Shown: positions 33,467 through 42,933, counted from the first letter of the stretch. The stretch is DNA of 64,000 nt from Nocardiopsis kunsanensis DSM 44524 (GCF_000340965.1 NZ_ANAY01000010.1:1-64000); one strand, 5' to 3'. Numbers and translations are program-made. Notes: generated by a model not told the origin, from the letters alone.

Positions 33467-34252
33467 TCAACGCCGGTCGACCGACTGCAGGTCGGTCTCG
33501 ATGCGCCCGGCGGTCGTGCGCAGCGCCGGCAGCAGTTCCTGCACCACCCCGTCGACCGAGGTGCGGTTGGCGTGCGTGGAGATGTTGACCGCGGCTACCA
33601 CCTCGCCGGAGCCGTCGCGGACCGGCACCGCCAACGACCGCAGCCCCTCCTCCAGCTCTTGGTCGACCAACGCATACCCCTGCTCGGCCACCCGGTCCAA
33701 CTCGGCCCGCAACTGCGCGGGGTCGGTAACGGTGAAGCGCGTCAACGCGGGCAGCTCCACCCGGCCCAGGTAGGAGGCCAACTCCTCCTCGCCACGCCCG
33801 GCCAGCAACACCCGCCCCATGGAGGTGGCCGAGGCCGGGAACCGGGTCCCCACCGTCACCGAAACGGTCATGATGCGGGAGGCCGCCGACCGCGCCACGT
33901 ACAGCACCTCGTCGCCGTCCAGCACCGACGCCGATACCGACTCACGCACCCGCGCCGACAGGTCCTGCAGATGCGGCTGGGAGACCTCCGGCAACCCGGC
34001 CGAGGCCACATAGGCATACCCCAGGTCGAGTACGCGCGGGGTCAGCGAGAACAGGCGCCCGTCGGTGCGCACGTACCCCAGGTCGGTGAGGGTGAGCAGG
34101 AACCGCCGTGCGGCCGCCCTGGTCAGACCGGTCTGCCGGGCGACCTCGCTCAGCGTCATCGCCGGGTGTTCGGCCGAGAAGACGCGGATCACGGCGAGCC
34201 CGCGTTCCAGCGACTGAACGAAGTGCCCGCCGCGGGCCTGGTCGTCGGACAT
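33467..34252 (-). CDS. IclR family regulator, PcaR/PobR-like
   Basis: 261 residues. The winged helix-turn-helix is FVQSLERGLAVIRVFSAEHPAMTLSEVARQTGLTRAAARRF; the C-terminal IclR effector domain follows (SVSVTVGTRFPASATSMGRVLLA, then GLRSLAVPVRDGSGEVVAAVNIS). This subgroup controls protocatechuate/beta-ketoadipate genes, and the divergent neighbour is a 3-oxoadipate enol-lactonase. A GTTC/GAAC dyad with a 7-base gap (34291-34305) in the shared gap is a weak operator candidate. Confidence 0.92.
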   Translation of the reverse strand: MSDDQARGGHFVQSLERGLAVIRVFSAEHPAMTLSEVARQTGLTRAAARRFLLTLTDLGYVRTDGRLFSLTPRVLDLGYAYVASAGLPEVSQPHLQDLSARVRESVSASVLDGDEVLYVARSAASRIMTVSVTVGTRFPASATSMGRVLLAGRGEEELASYLGRVELPALTRFTVTDPAQLRAELDRVAEQGYALVDQELEEGLRSLAVPVRDGSGEVVAAVNISTHANRTSVDGVVQELLPALRTTAGRIETDLQSVDRR

Positions 34253-34447
34253 GGCCGAGCCTTCCTGGTGTCGGGTGTGCTCGGACCGATGTTCTCACGC
34301 CGAACGGAACCCGTGGGATCCCGTAGGGATCGCTCAAGCCCTGCGGGGCAAGCGTTCCCGCCACGTGAGCATGCACCGGCGTCACGGCACCGCACCGCGG
34401 GTAGTACCGGCGCGAGAGCCACCCGACCCGAACGGAGCACGGACACC

Positions 34448-35242
34448 ATGAGCGTCGATCTCCACACCACCGTGACCGGGCCCTCGGAGGCCCCGCCCCT
34501 GCTGCTGGGCGGCTCCCTGGGCTCGACCGCACAGATGTGGCAGCCGCAGGCCGAGGAGCTGTCCACGCACTTCCGGGTCGTACGCTTCGACCTGCGCGGG
34601 CACGGCCTCTCACCCGTGCCCGAGGGCCCCTACACCATGGCCGACCTGGGCGAGGACGTCCTGGCCCTGATGGACCGGCTCGGCATCGCCCGCGCCCACT
34701 ACGCCGGGATCTCCCTGGGCGGAATGATCGGCCAGTGGTTGGCCCTCAACGCCCCCGACCGCATCGACCGTCTCGCGCTGCTGGCCACCTCGCCCTACCC
34801 CGGCCCGCCCCAGAACTGGCTGGACCGCGCTGCCCTGGCCCGCGAGAAGGGCCCCGGCGCCCTGGCCGACGCCGTCGTGGGCCGCTGGTTCACCGAGGGC
34901 TACGCCCGTGCCCACGCGGACGAGGTGGAGGAACTGCGCGACGGCATCGCAGATACCCCCGCCGAGGGGTACGCCTCGTGCTGCGAGGCCATTTCCCGAT
35001 GGGACGTACGCGAGGAACTGCCCCACGTCACCGTCCCCACCCTCGTCATCGGCGGGGCCCAGGACGAAGCCACCCCCGTGCAGGGCAACACCGACCTCAT
35101 CGCCGAGCGCATACCCGGGGCCCAGCTGGTGGTGCTCGACCACGCCGCACACCTGCTGTCCTGGCAGCAGGCACCACGTGTGAACACCCTCCTGGCCCGG
35201 CACATGGCCCCCGAGGACGGAGGCCGGGACCCACGGCCCTGA
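34448..35242 (+). CDS. pcaD: 3-oxoadipate enol-lactonase
   Basis: 264 residues, as expected. It starts LHTTVTGPSEAPPLLLGGSLGSTAQMWQPQ and has FRVVRFDLRGHGLSPVPEGPY, the elbow GISLGGMIGQWLALNAPDRI with the catalytic Ser, and a catalytic His in DHAAHLLSWQQ. It hydrolyses 3-oxoadipate enol-lactone in the beta-ketoadipate pathway. Other pca genes are absent here, so assignment rests on sequence and on the divergent PcaR-like regulator. ATG at 34448 follows GGAGCACGGACACC, a loosely placed ribosome-binding site. Confidence 0.85.
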   Translation: MSVDLHTTVTGPSEAPPLLLGGSLGSTAQMWQPQAEELSTHFRVVRFDLRGHGLSPVPEGPYTMADLGEDVLALMDRLGIARAHYAGISLGGMIGQWLALNAPDRIDRLALLATSPYPGPPQNWLDRAALAREKGPGALADAVVGRWFTEGYARAHADEVEELRDGIADTPAEGYASCCEAISRWDVREELPHVTVPTLVIGGAQDEATPVQGNTDLIAERIPGAQLVVLDHAAHLLSWQQAPRVNTLLARHMAPEDGGRDPRP

Positions 35243-35250
35243 CCCGGGCC

Positions 35251-35283
35251 GCGGTGTGTCCCCGCGCGGCGGGGACACACCGC
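35251..35283. terminator. Bidirectional terminator hairpin
   Basis: A perfect 15-bp stem (35251-35265 with 35269-35283) and a 3-base loop between convergent genes. Confidence 0.8.
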
Positions 35284-35288
35284 ACACC

Positions 35289-36125
35289 TCAGGGTTTGAC
35301 CGCCACCCCCGACAACTCCCACAGCGCGGTCTTCTCGTCAGCCGGCCGTTCGGCCGGCGCCCGGTCGGGGTGGCGCCAGCTCGCGCAGTCGACCACCCTC
35401 GGCCCTTCCGCACGCCCGTCCGGCCACGCACTGACCGGGACCAGGCCCTCGAATGCCGCCGCCGCCTCACGGGGGGAGCGCACCCGCCCCCACGGGGTCC
35501 CGAATCCCTGCATCCGGTCGGTCAGCCATGTGGCGGTGTCGCTGTCGTCGGAGACGATGTGGGAGTAGACCAGGTACGACCCCGACGGCAGGCGCGCCAT
35601 CGTCCGGCGCACCATGTCGAAGGGCCGGTCGGAGTCGGGAAGGCAGTGCAGGATCGACACCAGCATCAGACACACGGGCAGGTCCAACTCGATGAGCGCA
35701 CGTACCTCGCGTGAGGCCAGGATCCCGTCGATGTCGCGGATGTCGCTGAGCACGAACGCGGTCCCGGGCCGGTCCGTCAGCAGGGCCCGGCCGTGTACCG
35801 ACACCACCGGGTCGTTGTCGACGTAGACCACACGCACGTCGCGCCCCGCCCGCTGCGCCACGTTGTGGGTGTTCTCGACCGTGGGCAGCCCCGCGCCCAG
35901 GTCCAGGTACTGCACGACCCCCTGTTGGGCCACGTGGTCGACCGCCCGGGTCAGGAAGGCGCGATTGTCCAGGGACAACGGAATGATCTCGGGAATGCGT
36001 TCCAGAAGGACATCGGCCGATTCACGGTCCACGGCGAAATTGTCCTTGCCCCCGAGAAAGTAGTCGTACATCCGTGCGACGCTGGGCGTGCGCATGTCGA
36101 CACCGGGGGGAAAACGGTCGTTCAT
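35289..36125 (-). CDS. SAM-dependent methyltransferase, DUF574/Methyltransf_19 family (second copy)
   Basis: 278 residues. It shows the family signature MYDYFLGGKDNFAVDRESAD at 19-38, the SAM loop DLGAG at 75-79, and VVYVDNDPVV. It is a paralogue of the gene at 575-1369, not a recent duplicate, since the sequences differ widely outside the motifs. The ATG at 36125 is used; Met11 (MRTPSVARMY) is an alternative. Such genes occur in many copies in actinomycetes and their targets are mostly unknown. Confidence 0.9.
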   Translation of the reverse strand: MNDRFPPGVDMRTPSVARMYDYFLGGKDNFAVDRESADVLLERIPEIIPLSLDNRAFLTRAVDHVAQQGVVQYLDLGAGLPTVENTHNVAQRAGRDVRVVYVDNDPVVSVHGRALLTDRPGTAFVLSDIRDIDGILASREVRALIELDLPVCLMLVSILHCLPDSDRPFDMVRRTMARLPSGSYLVYSHIVSDDSDTATWLTDRMQGFGTPWGRVRSPREAAAAFEGLVPVSAWPDGRAEGPRVVDCASWRHPDRAPAERPADEKTALWELSGVAVKP

Positions 36126-36321
36126 CGGCGTTGTGGGGAAACTCGCCCCGGGACGGGGTGAGCGGCCCCTGCCTCCTTCTCGGTGGTCGTCGGAGCGCGT
36201 GCTGGGTGCCCCGAAGGTACGCGGGGCACCGCCGTAAGGCGCATCGTAGAACGCGCACCGCCGACAGGAAGGGGTTTTCCGAGAGAAAAATTCGGAGGGC
36301 GGAAATTCTTCCACCGCGCGC

Positions 36322-36978
36322 TCACGTGCGGCGATCGAACACGGGCAGGCCGTCCAGGAGCGGCCCCGGCGCGGACGCCCGCACCCGCGCACCCGCCTCA
36401 GCCAGGCCCTCCGGCAGGGCAGGCAGGTCCGGCACCGACCAGAAGACCGCCGCCGACGCCGGGTCCGCCCCGCCCGTCCGCGGCCGGTGCGGCGCGTCCG
36501 GGCCCTCCCGGCCGTCCTGGCGCGCCGCCGCCGCGCCCACCCGCGCCACGAACTCGGACCGGTCACTGCCGGCCCACCGCACCAGCACGAACGGATCCGC
36601 GTCGGCCCGCACCCCCAGCTCTTCCACGACCGCGCCCAGGTGCCCGCACACCGAACGCCACTGCGCACACGAGCACGAGGCCGCCAACGGGCCCCACCCC
36701 GGGGGCACCAGCGGCAGACCCACCACCGCGAACACCCGCTCCGACTCCACCGGCAACCGGCCGTCCAGGGACGGGCCCCGGAAGACCGGTTGGGAGGCCA
36801 GGGCCGCACACACCCGCTCCCAGTCCTCCTCCCCGGCCACCGGACGGATCAGGCTCACCTCGTGCCCGGACACCCGGGCCCCCACCTCACCGGGGCGTAC
36901 CGACCACCGCTCCACCGGCCCCGGTGCACGCTCCGGGGCGGGCAGGGCCTCGGCCACCAACCGTGCCCACGTACTCAA
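36322..36978 (-). CDS. SWIM zinc-finger protein
   Basis: 218 residues. The SWIM motif CSCAQWRSVCGHLGAVVEEL (CxCx6CxH) is near residues 101-120 and should bind zinc. The start is TTG at 36978, overlapping the helicase stop codon in TTGA, so translation is coupled. SWIM proteins next to SNF2 helicases are common in actinomycetes and are thought to work with them on DNA or chromatin-like complexes; the exact role is unknown. The C-terminal half is Ala/Pro-rich. Confidence 0.88.
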   Translation of the reverse strand: MSTWARLVAEALPAPERAPGPVERWSVRPGEVGARVSGHEVSLIRPVAGEEDWERVCAALASQPVFRGPSLDGRLPVESERVFAVVGLPLVPPGWGPLAASCSCAQWRSVCGHLGAVVEELGVRADADPFVLVRWAGSDRSEFVARVGAAAARQDGREGPDAPHRPRTGGADPASAAVFWSVPDLPALPEGLAEAGARVRASAPGPLLDGLPVFDRRT

Positions 36979-39950
36979 CCTGCCACCGCCTCCGGCGCCA
37001 GGCGCACCACCTCACGCAACTCCGAGACCGACAGCTGCGCCAACCGTTCCTCGCCCGTGGCGACCACACCCTCGGCCAGCGCGCTCTTGCGCTCCATCAT
37101 CTCCTCCACCCGTTCCTCGAGCGTGCCCACGCACACCATCGTGCGCACCTGCACGTCGCGGCGCTGTCCGATGCGGAAGGCCCGGTCGGTGGCCTGGTTC
37201 TCCACCGCCGGGTTCCACCAGCGGTCCACGTGCACCACGTGGTTGGCCGCGGTCAGGTTCAACCCGGTCCCGGCCGCCTTGAGGGAGAGCACGAAGACCG
37301 CCGGGCCCGCAGCGTTCTGGAAACGTTCGACCATCGCCTCCCGCTCCGCGCGCGGGGTCCCCCCGTGCAACCACAGCACCGGAACACCCAGCCGCGACCG
37401 CAGGTACGGCACCAGGCGCTCCCCGAAACGCGCGTACTGGGTGAAACACAACGCCTTGTCGCCCTGGGCCGCCACCTCGCCCAGTACCGCTTCCAGACGG
37501 TCCACCTTGCCCGACCGCCCCGCCAGCGCCGACCCGTCACCCAGGAACTGGGCCGGGTGGTTGCAGACGGCCTTCAACCGCGCCATGGTCGTCAGGATCA
37601 ACCCCTTGCGCTCACGCTCGTCCGCCTCCTCCAGACGCCGCGCCATCTCGTCCACCACCGCCTTGTACAGCGAGGCCTGCTCGGAGGTGAGGGTGCACCA
37701 GGTACGCACCAGATGTTTCTCCGGCAGGTCCGAGATGATGGACCGGTCGGTCTTGAGCCGCCGCAGCACGAAAGGGCCGGTCAGCCGCCGTACCAGGTCG
37801 GTGTGCTCGCCCTCGCCCTGCTCGGCCTCGGCCCGCTCACCCATCGCCCGGCGGAAGTCGGCCGCATCCCCCAGCAGCCCCGGGTTGGCGAAATCCATCA
37901 CCGACCACAGCTCGTCCAGGTTGTTCTCCACCGGTGTGCCCGTCAGCGCGATCCGGGTCGAGGCCGGCAGGGAGCGCACCGCCCGCGCCTGCCGGGTGCC
38001 GTGGTTCTTCAACGCCTGGGCCTCGTCGCACACCACCCGGTACCAGGGCAGCGCCGCCAGCTCCTCGCCGTCGCGCGCCACCACCCCGTAGGTCGTCACG
38101 ACCAGGTCGCAGGAGCCCGCCAGGCGTGCCAGCGCGTTGCCCGAGGGCCGGTCGGGCCCGTGCTGGACGTGCACCCGCAGACCGGGGGCGAAACGTTCGG
38201 CCTCCCGGCGCCAGTTGCCCACCAACGACACCGGGCACACCAGCAGCGTCGGCCCCGCCGCGGTGCCCTCGGCACGTTCGTCGGTCAACAACGCCAACAA
38301 CTGCACCGTCTTGCCCAGGCCCATGTCGTCGGCCAACACCGCACCCAGCCCCAGCTCACCCATGAACCGCAACCAGGACGCACCGCGGTCCTGGTAGGGG
38401 CGCAGCGTGCCCGAGAACCCCGGCGGCGCGCCCATCGGCCGCAGCTCGGCCCGGGCCCCGCCGTCCAGCAACTGCCCCAGCGGACCGTCGGCGACCACCT
38501 CGGCCACCGGCAGCGGGGCCTGCTCCGCCCCCACGGCCATCCGCAACGCCTGCTCACGACGAATCCGGCGCTGCCGGCGCATCGCCGCCAACAAGTCCTC
38601 GACCTGGCCCGGATCCATCTCCGACCACCGGCCGCGCACCCGCACCAGCGACCGTTTGAGCCGCGCCAGCTCGGCGAGCTCCTCCAGCTCCGCCCGGTCC
38701 AGGGGCTCGTCGTCGCCGCCCAACAGCGCTTCGAAGGACACCCCGACCAGGTCGTCGGGGCCCACCCCGCCCTTGCGGCGCCGCCCCTGCCCCTCGGAGA
38801 CCGTCATACGCAGCCCCAGGGACCGGCGGCCCGCCCAGTCGGGCAGCACCACCGCAAGACCGGCCGCGCTCAACCGCGGGGCGTACCGGTGGACGAACTC
38901 CTCGGCACCTTCGGTACGCAGGCTCAGGTGCGTGGGCCCCGCCTGGTCGGCCACCCGCCCCAGCGCCGGGTAGTACCGGGCCGCCGCACGCAGGTCGGCC
39001 GAGACGGTGGCCGCCGTGTTCTCGGGCAACCAGGCCGCTCCCTCGCCCGACCACACCTGCTCCAGCGGCAGCCGCAGCCCGGGCTCGGCGGCCGAACGCA
39101 CCCAGAACTCCACCGACCACACCTGCGGGCCCTCGTCCTCGGGCTCACGCAACAGGAACAGCAGCTCGGCCCGGCCCGCGCCCCGGACCCGCGAACGCCA
39201 CCGCCGCAGGGGCACACGCAGACGTTCGACGGACTCGGGTCCCACGTGTGCGTCGTCGCCCGTCAGCGCGTGTGCGAGCGCATCCTCCGGGGACCCGGCC
39301 CGCTCGGGGCCGGGCCGCACCGGAGCGCGGGCGCGCCCGCGCGCCACGGCGTCGGTGAGCAGTTCCACCGGTGCGAGTACACACCGGCGGGTCACCGTGT
39401 CGGCGTCGGCGCCCGGAAGGTGGGCGCGGGAGGCCGCGGGCAGAGCGGCGGCCAGCGCCGACAAGTGGCGCTCGGCCTGCTCGACCGGGGCCGGGCGCCA
39501 GCGGGCCCGGGCAGGCCGGCCCACGAGGTCGGGCAGCACGCATCCGGTCCCCACCAGGTGTTCGGCGAAGGCCAGCACCGCACCCAGGTGCTCCAACGCC
39601 GGGCCGAGGACGGTGCCCTCCGGTGCCGGTGCGGACAGGAACCGCACCGCCTCAGCCGGGGACAGGTGCACCGCCGGGACCGTCCAGGGGTGGGCCCCGG
39701 CCGGGCCGGTGTCCCGACCGGCCAGGGTCGAGTGCACCGGTCCCGTGGGATCGCCCGGCAGGGTCAGGGCGAGCTCGCCGACCCGCCCGCCCACCCCGGA
39801 ACCGGACAGCACCGAACGCAGTGTCCGGGCCCGGAGGGCGAAGGGGTGGGCCCCGGCGCGGGACGGCCGCCGCACCACCGGATCCGTGAGCTCGGCCTCA
39901 CCCCAGACCGCGAGTGTCCCGCCGTCCCACACCCCGTGCAGCACCAGCAC
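36975..39950 (-). CDS. SNF2-family DEAD/DEAH-box helicase
   Basis: 991 residues. The N-terminal ~480 residues are an actinobacterial extension. The SNF2 ATPase follows, with the Walker A LADDMGLGKTVQLLALL near 540-556, the DEAQ box VVCDEAQALKN near 640, and the helicase C half with VFVLSLKAAGTGLNLTAANHV and DRWWNPAVENQATDRAFRIGQ. It is an ATP-driven DNA translocase, probably in repair or nucleoprotein remodelling. The GTG at 39950 is the assigned start; other GTG codons follow closely. It is followed by the coupled SWIM gene. Confidence 0.94.
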   Translation of the reverse strand: MLVLHGVWDGGTLAVWGEAELTDPVVRRPSRAGAHPFALRARTLRSVLSGSGVGGRVGELALTLPGDPTGPVHSTLAGRDTGPAGAHPWTVPAVHLSPAEAVRFLSAPAPEGTVLGPALEHLGAVLAFAEHLVGTGCVLPDLVGRPARARWRPAPVEQAERHLSALAAALPAASRAHLPGADADTVTRRCVLAPVELLTDAVARGRARAPVRPGPERAGSPEDALAHALTGDDAHVGPESVERLRVPLRRWRSRVRGAGRAELLFLLREPEDEGPQVWSVEFWVRSAAEPGLRLPLEQVWSGEGAAWLPENTAATVSADLRAAARYYPALGRVADQAGPTHLSLRTEGAEEFVHRYAPRLSAAGLAVVLPDWAGRRSLGLRMTVSEGQGRRRKGGVGPDDLVGVSFEALLGGDDEPLDRAELEELAELARLKRSLVRVRGRWSEMDPGQVEDLLAAMRRQRRIRREQALRMAVGAEQAPLPVAEVVADGPLGQLLDGGARAELRPMGAPPGFSGTLRPYQDRGASWLRFMGELGLGAVLADDMGLGKTVQLLALLTDERAEGTAAGPTLLVCPVSLVGNWRREAERFAPGLRVHVQHGPDRPSGNALARLAGSCDLVVTTYGVVARDGEELAALPWYRVVCDEAQALKNHGTRQARAVRSLPASTRIALTGTPVENNLDELWSVMDFANPGLLGDAADFRRAMGERAEAEQGEGEHTDLVRRLTGPFVLRRLKTDRSIISDLPEKHLVRTWCTLTSEQASLYKAVVDEMARRLEEADERERKGLILTTMARLKAVCNHPAQFLGDGSALAGRSGKVDRLEAVLGEVAAQGDKALCFTQYARFGERLVPYLRSRLGVPVLWLHGGTPRAEREAMVERFQNAAGPAVFVLSLKAAGTGLNLTAANHVVHVDRWWNPAVENQATDRAFRIGQRRDVQVRTMVCVGTLEERVEEMMERKSALAEGVVATGEERLAQLSVSELREVVRLAPEAVAG

Positions 39951-40042
39951 CCTCGACGTCCTTCCCGACCGCTCGTGTCCTTCCGCGGTCCAGTATCACC
40001 GTGGGCCACGACAGGACGGGACACGGCCGGGGCCCGCCTTTC

Positions 40043-41446
40043 TCACAAGTGCCGGGGCACCGTGTTGCCGACCGCCTCGATACCGGCCCGCAGGTTGGTG
40101 CGCCACAGCAGGACACCGCCGATGACGAAGAAGACCAGCAGCGAGAAGATCGCCGTCCGGTACCCGCCGGTCAGGTTCACCACCAGCGCCACCGTGGCCG
40201 AGCCCAGCAGGGTCGAACCCCGGTCCGCCAACTGGTACAGGCTGAAGTACTCCGCCTCGCGTCCGCTGGGGATCAGCAGCGAGTACAGGGCACGCGCCAA
40301 CGACTGGGTCCCACCCAGTACCGTGCCGATGCCCAGCCCCAGCAGCACGAACAGCAGCGGCTCGCCCGGTGGCAGGAAGTACCCGCACGTGACGAGCACA
40401 CACCACACGCCCAAGCTCGCCAGCACCGTGGCCTTGGTGCCCACCACCCGCGAGATGCGCCCCATCATCAGGGCTCCGGCGAAGGCCACGAACTGGATCA
40501 GGAGGATCGTCGCGCTGAGCACCGTCAACGACAGCCCCAGGTCCTGCACGGCGAAGTTGCCCGCGAAATAGACCGCCGCCTGGATCCCGTCGTTGAAGAA
40601 GACGAAGGCCAACAGGAACAACAGGGTGTTCGGGTAGTTGCGCATGTCGCGCAGGGTGCGCCCGAACTGTCCGAGCGATGCGCCCAGCTGCGGCCGGCCC
40701 TGCCCCAGCGCCAGCGTGCTGTACCGGTTGCGCAGGGGCCGGATTCCCAGCACCGAGAAACCGAGCCACCACACACCCACCGAAGCGAACGCGATCCGGA
40801 CCGCCTCGCCGTTGCCGATCCCCAGATCGGGCGCGAAGGTCACCAGCCCCAGGTGGAAGGTCAGCAGTACCGCCCCGCCCAGGTAGGCCAACGACCACCC
40901 GGTCACCGACACCCGGTTGCGTTCGTCGGAGGTGGCGATCTCGGGCAGGAACGAGTGGAAGACGACGATCGAGAGCCCGTAACAGATGTTGCCGAGCACG
41001 AACAGCAACGAGGTGAGGCGGTAGTCGTCGGTCAGGTACAGCGAACTGATCGCCACCGACCCGCCTGCGGCGAACCAGAACAGCCATCGTTTCTTGTGCC
41101 GGGTGTGGTCGGCCAACGCGCCCACGACCGGCAACAGCACCACCAGGATCAGCACCACACCCGTGGTCAGTGTCGGGTGCAGCGCGTTCGGGTGCAGACT
41201 GATCCAGTCCACCCCGAAGGGACGGATGCGCACCGCCGGGTCCAGGCACGCCTCGGTGCCCGGAGCGCCCGCGGCTCCACAGGCCAGCCCCGACAGGTAG
41301 GGGCCGATCAACACCGTCACCACCGAGGTGATGAAGACCTGGTTGGCCCAGTCGTAGACGTACCAGCCGCGCTGTTCGCGCCGCCGCTGGGCCGGGTCCG
41401 GGGACGGGGCCTTCTCGGTCCGGCCGGGTGGGGGAGTGGAGGACAT
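40043..41446 (-). CDS. MFS transporter, UMF1/Atg22-like
   Basis: 467 residues with about 12 membrane helices. The opening RGWYVYDWANQVFITSVVTVLIGPYL is typical of the UMF1 family. FHSFLPEIATSDERNRVSVTGWSLAYLGG and GTVLGGTQSLARALYSLLIPSGREAEYFSLYQ are further family blocks. Fungal relatives (Atg22) export amino acids from vacuoles; bacterial substrates are unknown. It begins 8 bases after the GDPD stop and shares its operon. Confidence 0.92.
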   Translation of the reverse strand: MSSTPPPGRTEKAPSPDPAQRRREQRGWYVYDWANQVFITSVVTVLIGPYLSGLACGAAGAPGTEACLDPAVRIRPFGVDWISLHPNALHPTLTTGVVLILVVLLPVVGALADHTRHKKRWLFWFAAGGSVAISSLYLTDDYRLTSLLFVLGNICYGLSIVVFHSFLPEIATSDERNRVSVTGWSLAYLGGAVLLTFHLGLVTFAPDLGIGNGEAVRIAFASVGVWWLGFSVLGIRPLRNRYSTLALGQGRPQLGASLGQFGRTLRDMRNYPNTLLFLLAFVFFNDGIQAAVYFAGNFAVQDLGLSLTVLSATILLIQFVAFAGALMMGRISRVVGTKATVLASLGVWCVLVTCGYFLPPGEPLLFVLLGLGIGTVLGGTQSLARALYSLLIPSGREAEYFSLYQLADRGSTLLGSATVALVVNLTGGYRTAIFSLLVFFVIGGVLLWRTNLRAGIEAVGNTVPRHL

Positions 41447-41454
41447 ACAGGGGC

Positions 41455-42279
41455 TCAACCTCTCCTGGCCGTCTCGCCGTCGGAGCCCGCCGAGGCGGGC
41501 CATTGTCCGCGACGCACCAGCAGTTCGCGCAGTGCGGCGGTGTTGTCGGTGACGATGCCGTCCACACCCGCGTCGAGCAGGCGCTCCATCACCCCGGGGT
41601 CGTTGACGGTCCACACGTGCACCTGCATGCCGACGCGGTGGGCGGTGCGGACCAGATCGCGGCTGAGCACGGGGAAGGAACCCTGGCGCAGCGGGATCTG
41701 CGCACAGGCCGGGCTCCGGGGAGCCAAGGGCGACAGCAGCCCGCTCAGTGAGCCCAACCGCAGCCGCACCACGTCCAGCGGCCCGCAGGAGGTCGCCACC
41801 CGCGGGCCCACCAGGGAGCGCACGCGCTCCAGCCGGGCCTGGTCGAAGGAGCCCAGGCACACCCGGTCCCAGGCACCCGTACGGCGCAGTGCCTCCACCA
41901 CCGGCTCCACGGCCGCGTCCGCCTTCAGGTCGATGTTGAACCGCGCGTGCGGCCACGAGCCGAGCAGGTCCTCCATGAGCGGCACCGGTTCGCGCCCGGC
42001 CACCAGGGCCCGGGCCACCTCGCGGTGGGGCAGGTCCCCGATCGCGCCGGTCCGGTCGGTGGTGCGGTCCAGTGTCGTGTCGTGAAAGGCCATGAGCACG
42101 CCGTCGGAGGTGGCGTGCACGTCGGTCTCCAGGTACGTGTACCCGAGGTCGATCGCGTTCTGGAACGCCACCGCGGTGTTCTCCAGCTCGGTCAGGCGCT
42201 CGCCCCGGTCGTCGGTGAGCCACCCGCCCCGGTGCGCCAGAGCCACGGGGACGGGGGCGGAGAGGTACGCGTGTGTCAC
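41455..42279 (-). CDS. Glycerophosphodiester phosphodiesterase
   Basis: 274 residues. It has the GDPD signature VALAHRGGWLTDD at the start, ENTAVAFQNAIDLGYTYLETDVHATSDGVLMAFHD with the metal-binding Glu and Asp and the catalytic His, and VHVWTVNDPGVMERLLDAGVDGIVTD at the end. It cleaves deacylated phospholipids to sn-glycerol-3-phosphate and an alcohol. There is no signal peptide, so it is cytoplasmic. GTG at 42279 is the start. It is the first gene of an operon with the UMF1-type transporter. Confidence 0.94.
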   Translation of the reverse strand: MTHAYLSAPVPVALAHRGGWLTDDRGERLTELENTAVAFQNAIDLGYTYLETDVHATSDGVLMAFHDTTLDRTTDRTGAIGDLPHREVARALVAGREPVPLMEDLLGSWPHARFNIDLKADAAVEPVVEALRRTGAWDRVCLGSFDQARLERVRSLVGPRVATSCGPLDVVRLRLGSLSGLLSPLAPRSPACAQIPLRQGSFPVLSRDLVRTAHRVGMQVHVWTVNDPGVMERLLDAGVDGIVTDNTAALRELLVRRGQWPASAGSDGETARRG

Positions 42280-42352
42280 GCCTTGCAGTATGCCCGCTCA
42301 CCCGGAACCGGTGCGGGCCCGGGCGGAACGCTCCGGTGGCCTCACGGGAAAA

Positions 42353-42368
42353 ACCTGGAATTCCAGGT
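42353..42368. promoter_or_regulatory. Perfect 16-bp palindrome in a divergent gap
   Basis: ACCTGGAATTCCAGGT is symmetrical with no spacer and lies between the GDPD and Rv3235-like starts, 85 bases from the GDPD start. It looks like a dimeric repressor site; the regulator is unknown. A partial copy (CTTCCAGGT) occurs near 46412. Confidence 0.55.
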
Positions 42369-42438
42369 GACCGTTCCGCGTTCCCGTGTGCTCTGTGCAG
42401 GGGTGGAGGCGCTCATCCCCACAGGAGAGGGAACGGTC

Positions 42439-42882
42439 ATGACCCATCAGCCCTGCCGCCGTGCCCACCACCCGGCCCACCCTGCCGCCCGCCCGGACGC
42501 GTACAGGACAGCGCACGCCCGCCGCCCCGCCCGATTGCACGGACACCGCACCCCGCCCGCGGTGTGCCGCCTCGCCCAACAGATCGCCGAGGTCCTCGTC
42601 GGACAGCGCACCCCCGAATCCCTCAGCCCCGCGCTCACCGTGCCCGTGCGCGAACAGCTCCGGGCCCTGCGCAGCAGCCTGGCCTGCTGCACCGCGCCGC
42701 GCCTGACCCGGGTCTTCCACCAGAGCCCCGTGCCCCGCCAGGTGGAGGCCAGCGCCGTCGTCGGATGCCGGTGCCGCCGCCGGGTCTTCGCCTTCCGCGC
42801 CACGGTCCGGCAAGGACGCTGGGTATGCTCCCAGCTCGAGACCGACCTGCGGCCTGCCCCGGGCCGTCCCCGCTCCCGGTGA
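42439..42882 (+). CDS. Rv3235 family protein (DUF6459-like)
   Basis: 147 residues. The basic, His/Arg/Pro-rich N-terminus (about 50 residues) precedes the conserved core: VCRLAQQIAEVLVGQRTPESLSPALTVPVREQLRALR, then VEASAVVGCRCRRRVFAFRATVRQGRWVCSQLE. This is the pattern of actinobacterial Rv3235-like proteins of unknown function. The ATG at 42439 follows AGGAGAGG at a somewhat long distance. The core ends in Arg-rich sequence, which would suit nucleic-acid contact, but that is only inference. Confidence 0.78.
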   Translation: MTHQPCRRAHHPAHPAARPDAYRTAHARRPARLHGHRTPPAVCRLAQQIAEVLVGQRTPESLSPALTVPVREQLRALRSSLACCTAPRLTRVFHQSPVPRQVEASAVVGCRCRRRVFAFRATVRQGRWVCSQLETDLRPAPGRPRSR

Positions 42883-42933
42883 GAAGCCGGGCCCCGCACG
42901 GCAGAGCCCCGGCTCCGCGAGCACGTGCGCCGA

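Noticed and set aside
34291..34305. Operator for the PcaR-like regulator
   Set aside because: The GTTC/GAAC dyad has only 4-bp arms, which is too short to call in a 195-base gap without comparison to other genomes.
36183..40571. A 1462-codon open frame on the plus strand opposite the SWIM, SNF2 and transporter genes
   Set aside because: It is antisense to well-supported genes, and its translation is a Pro/Arg/His/Gln-rich string. Very high GC content leaves such frames open by chance.
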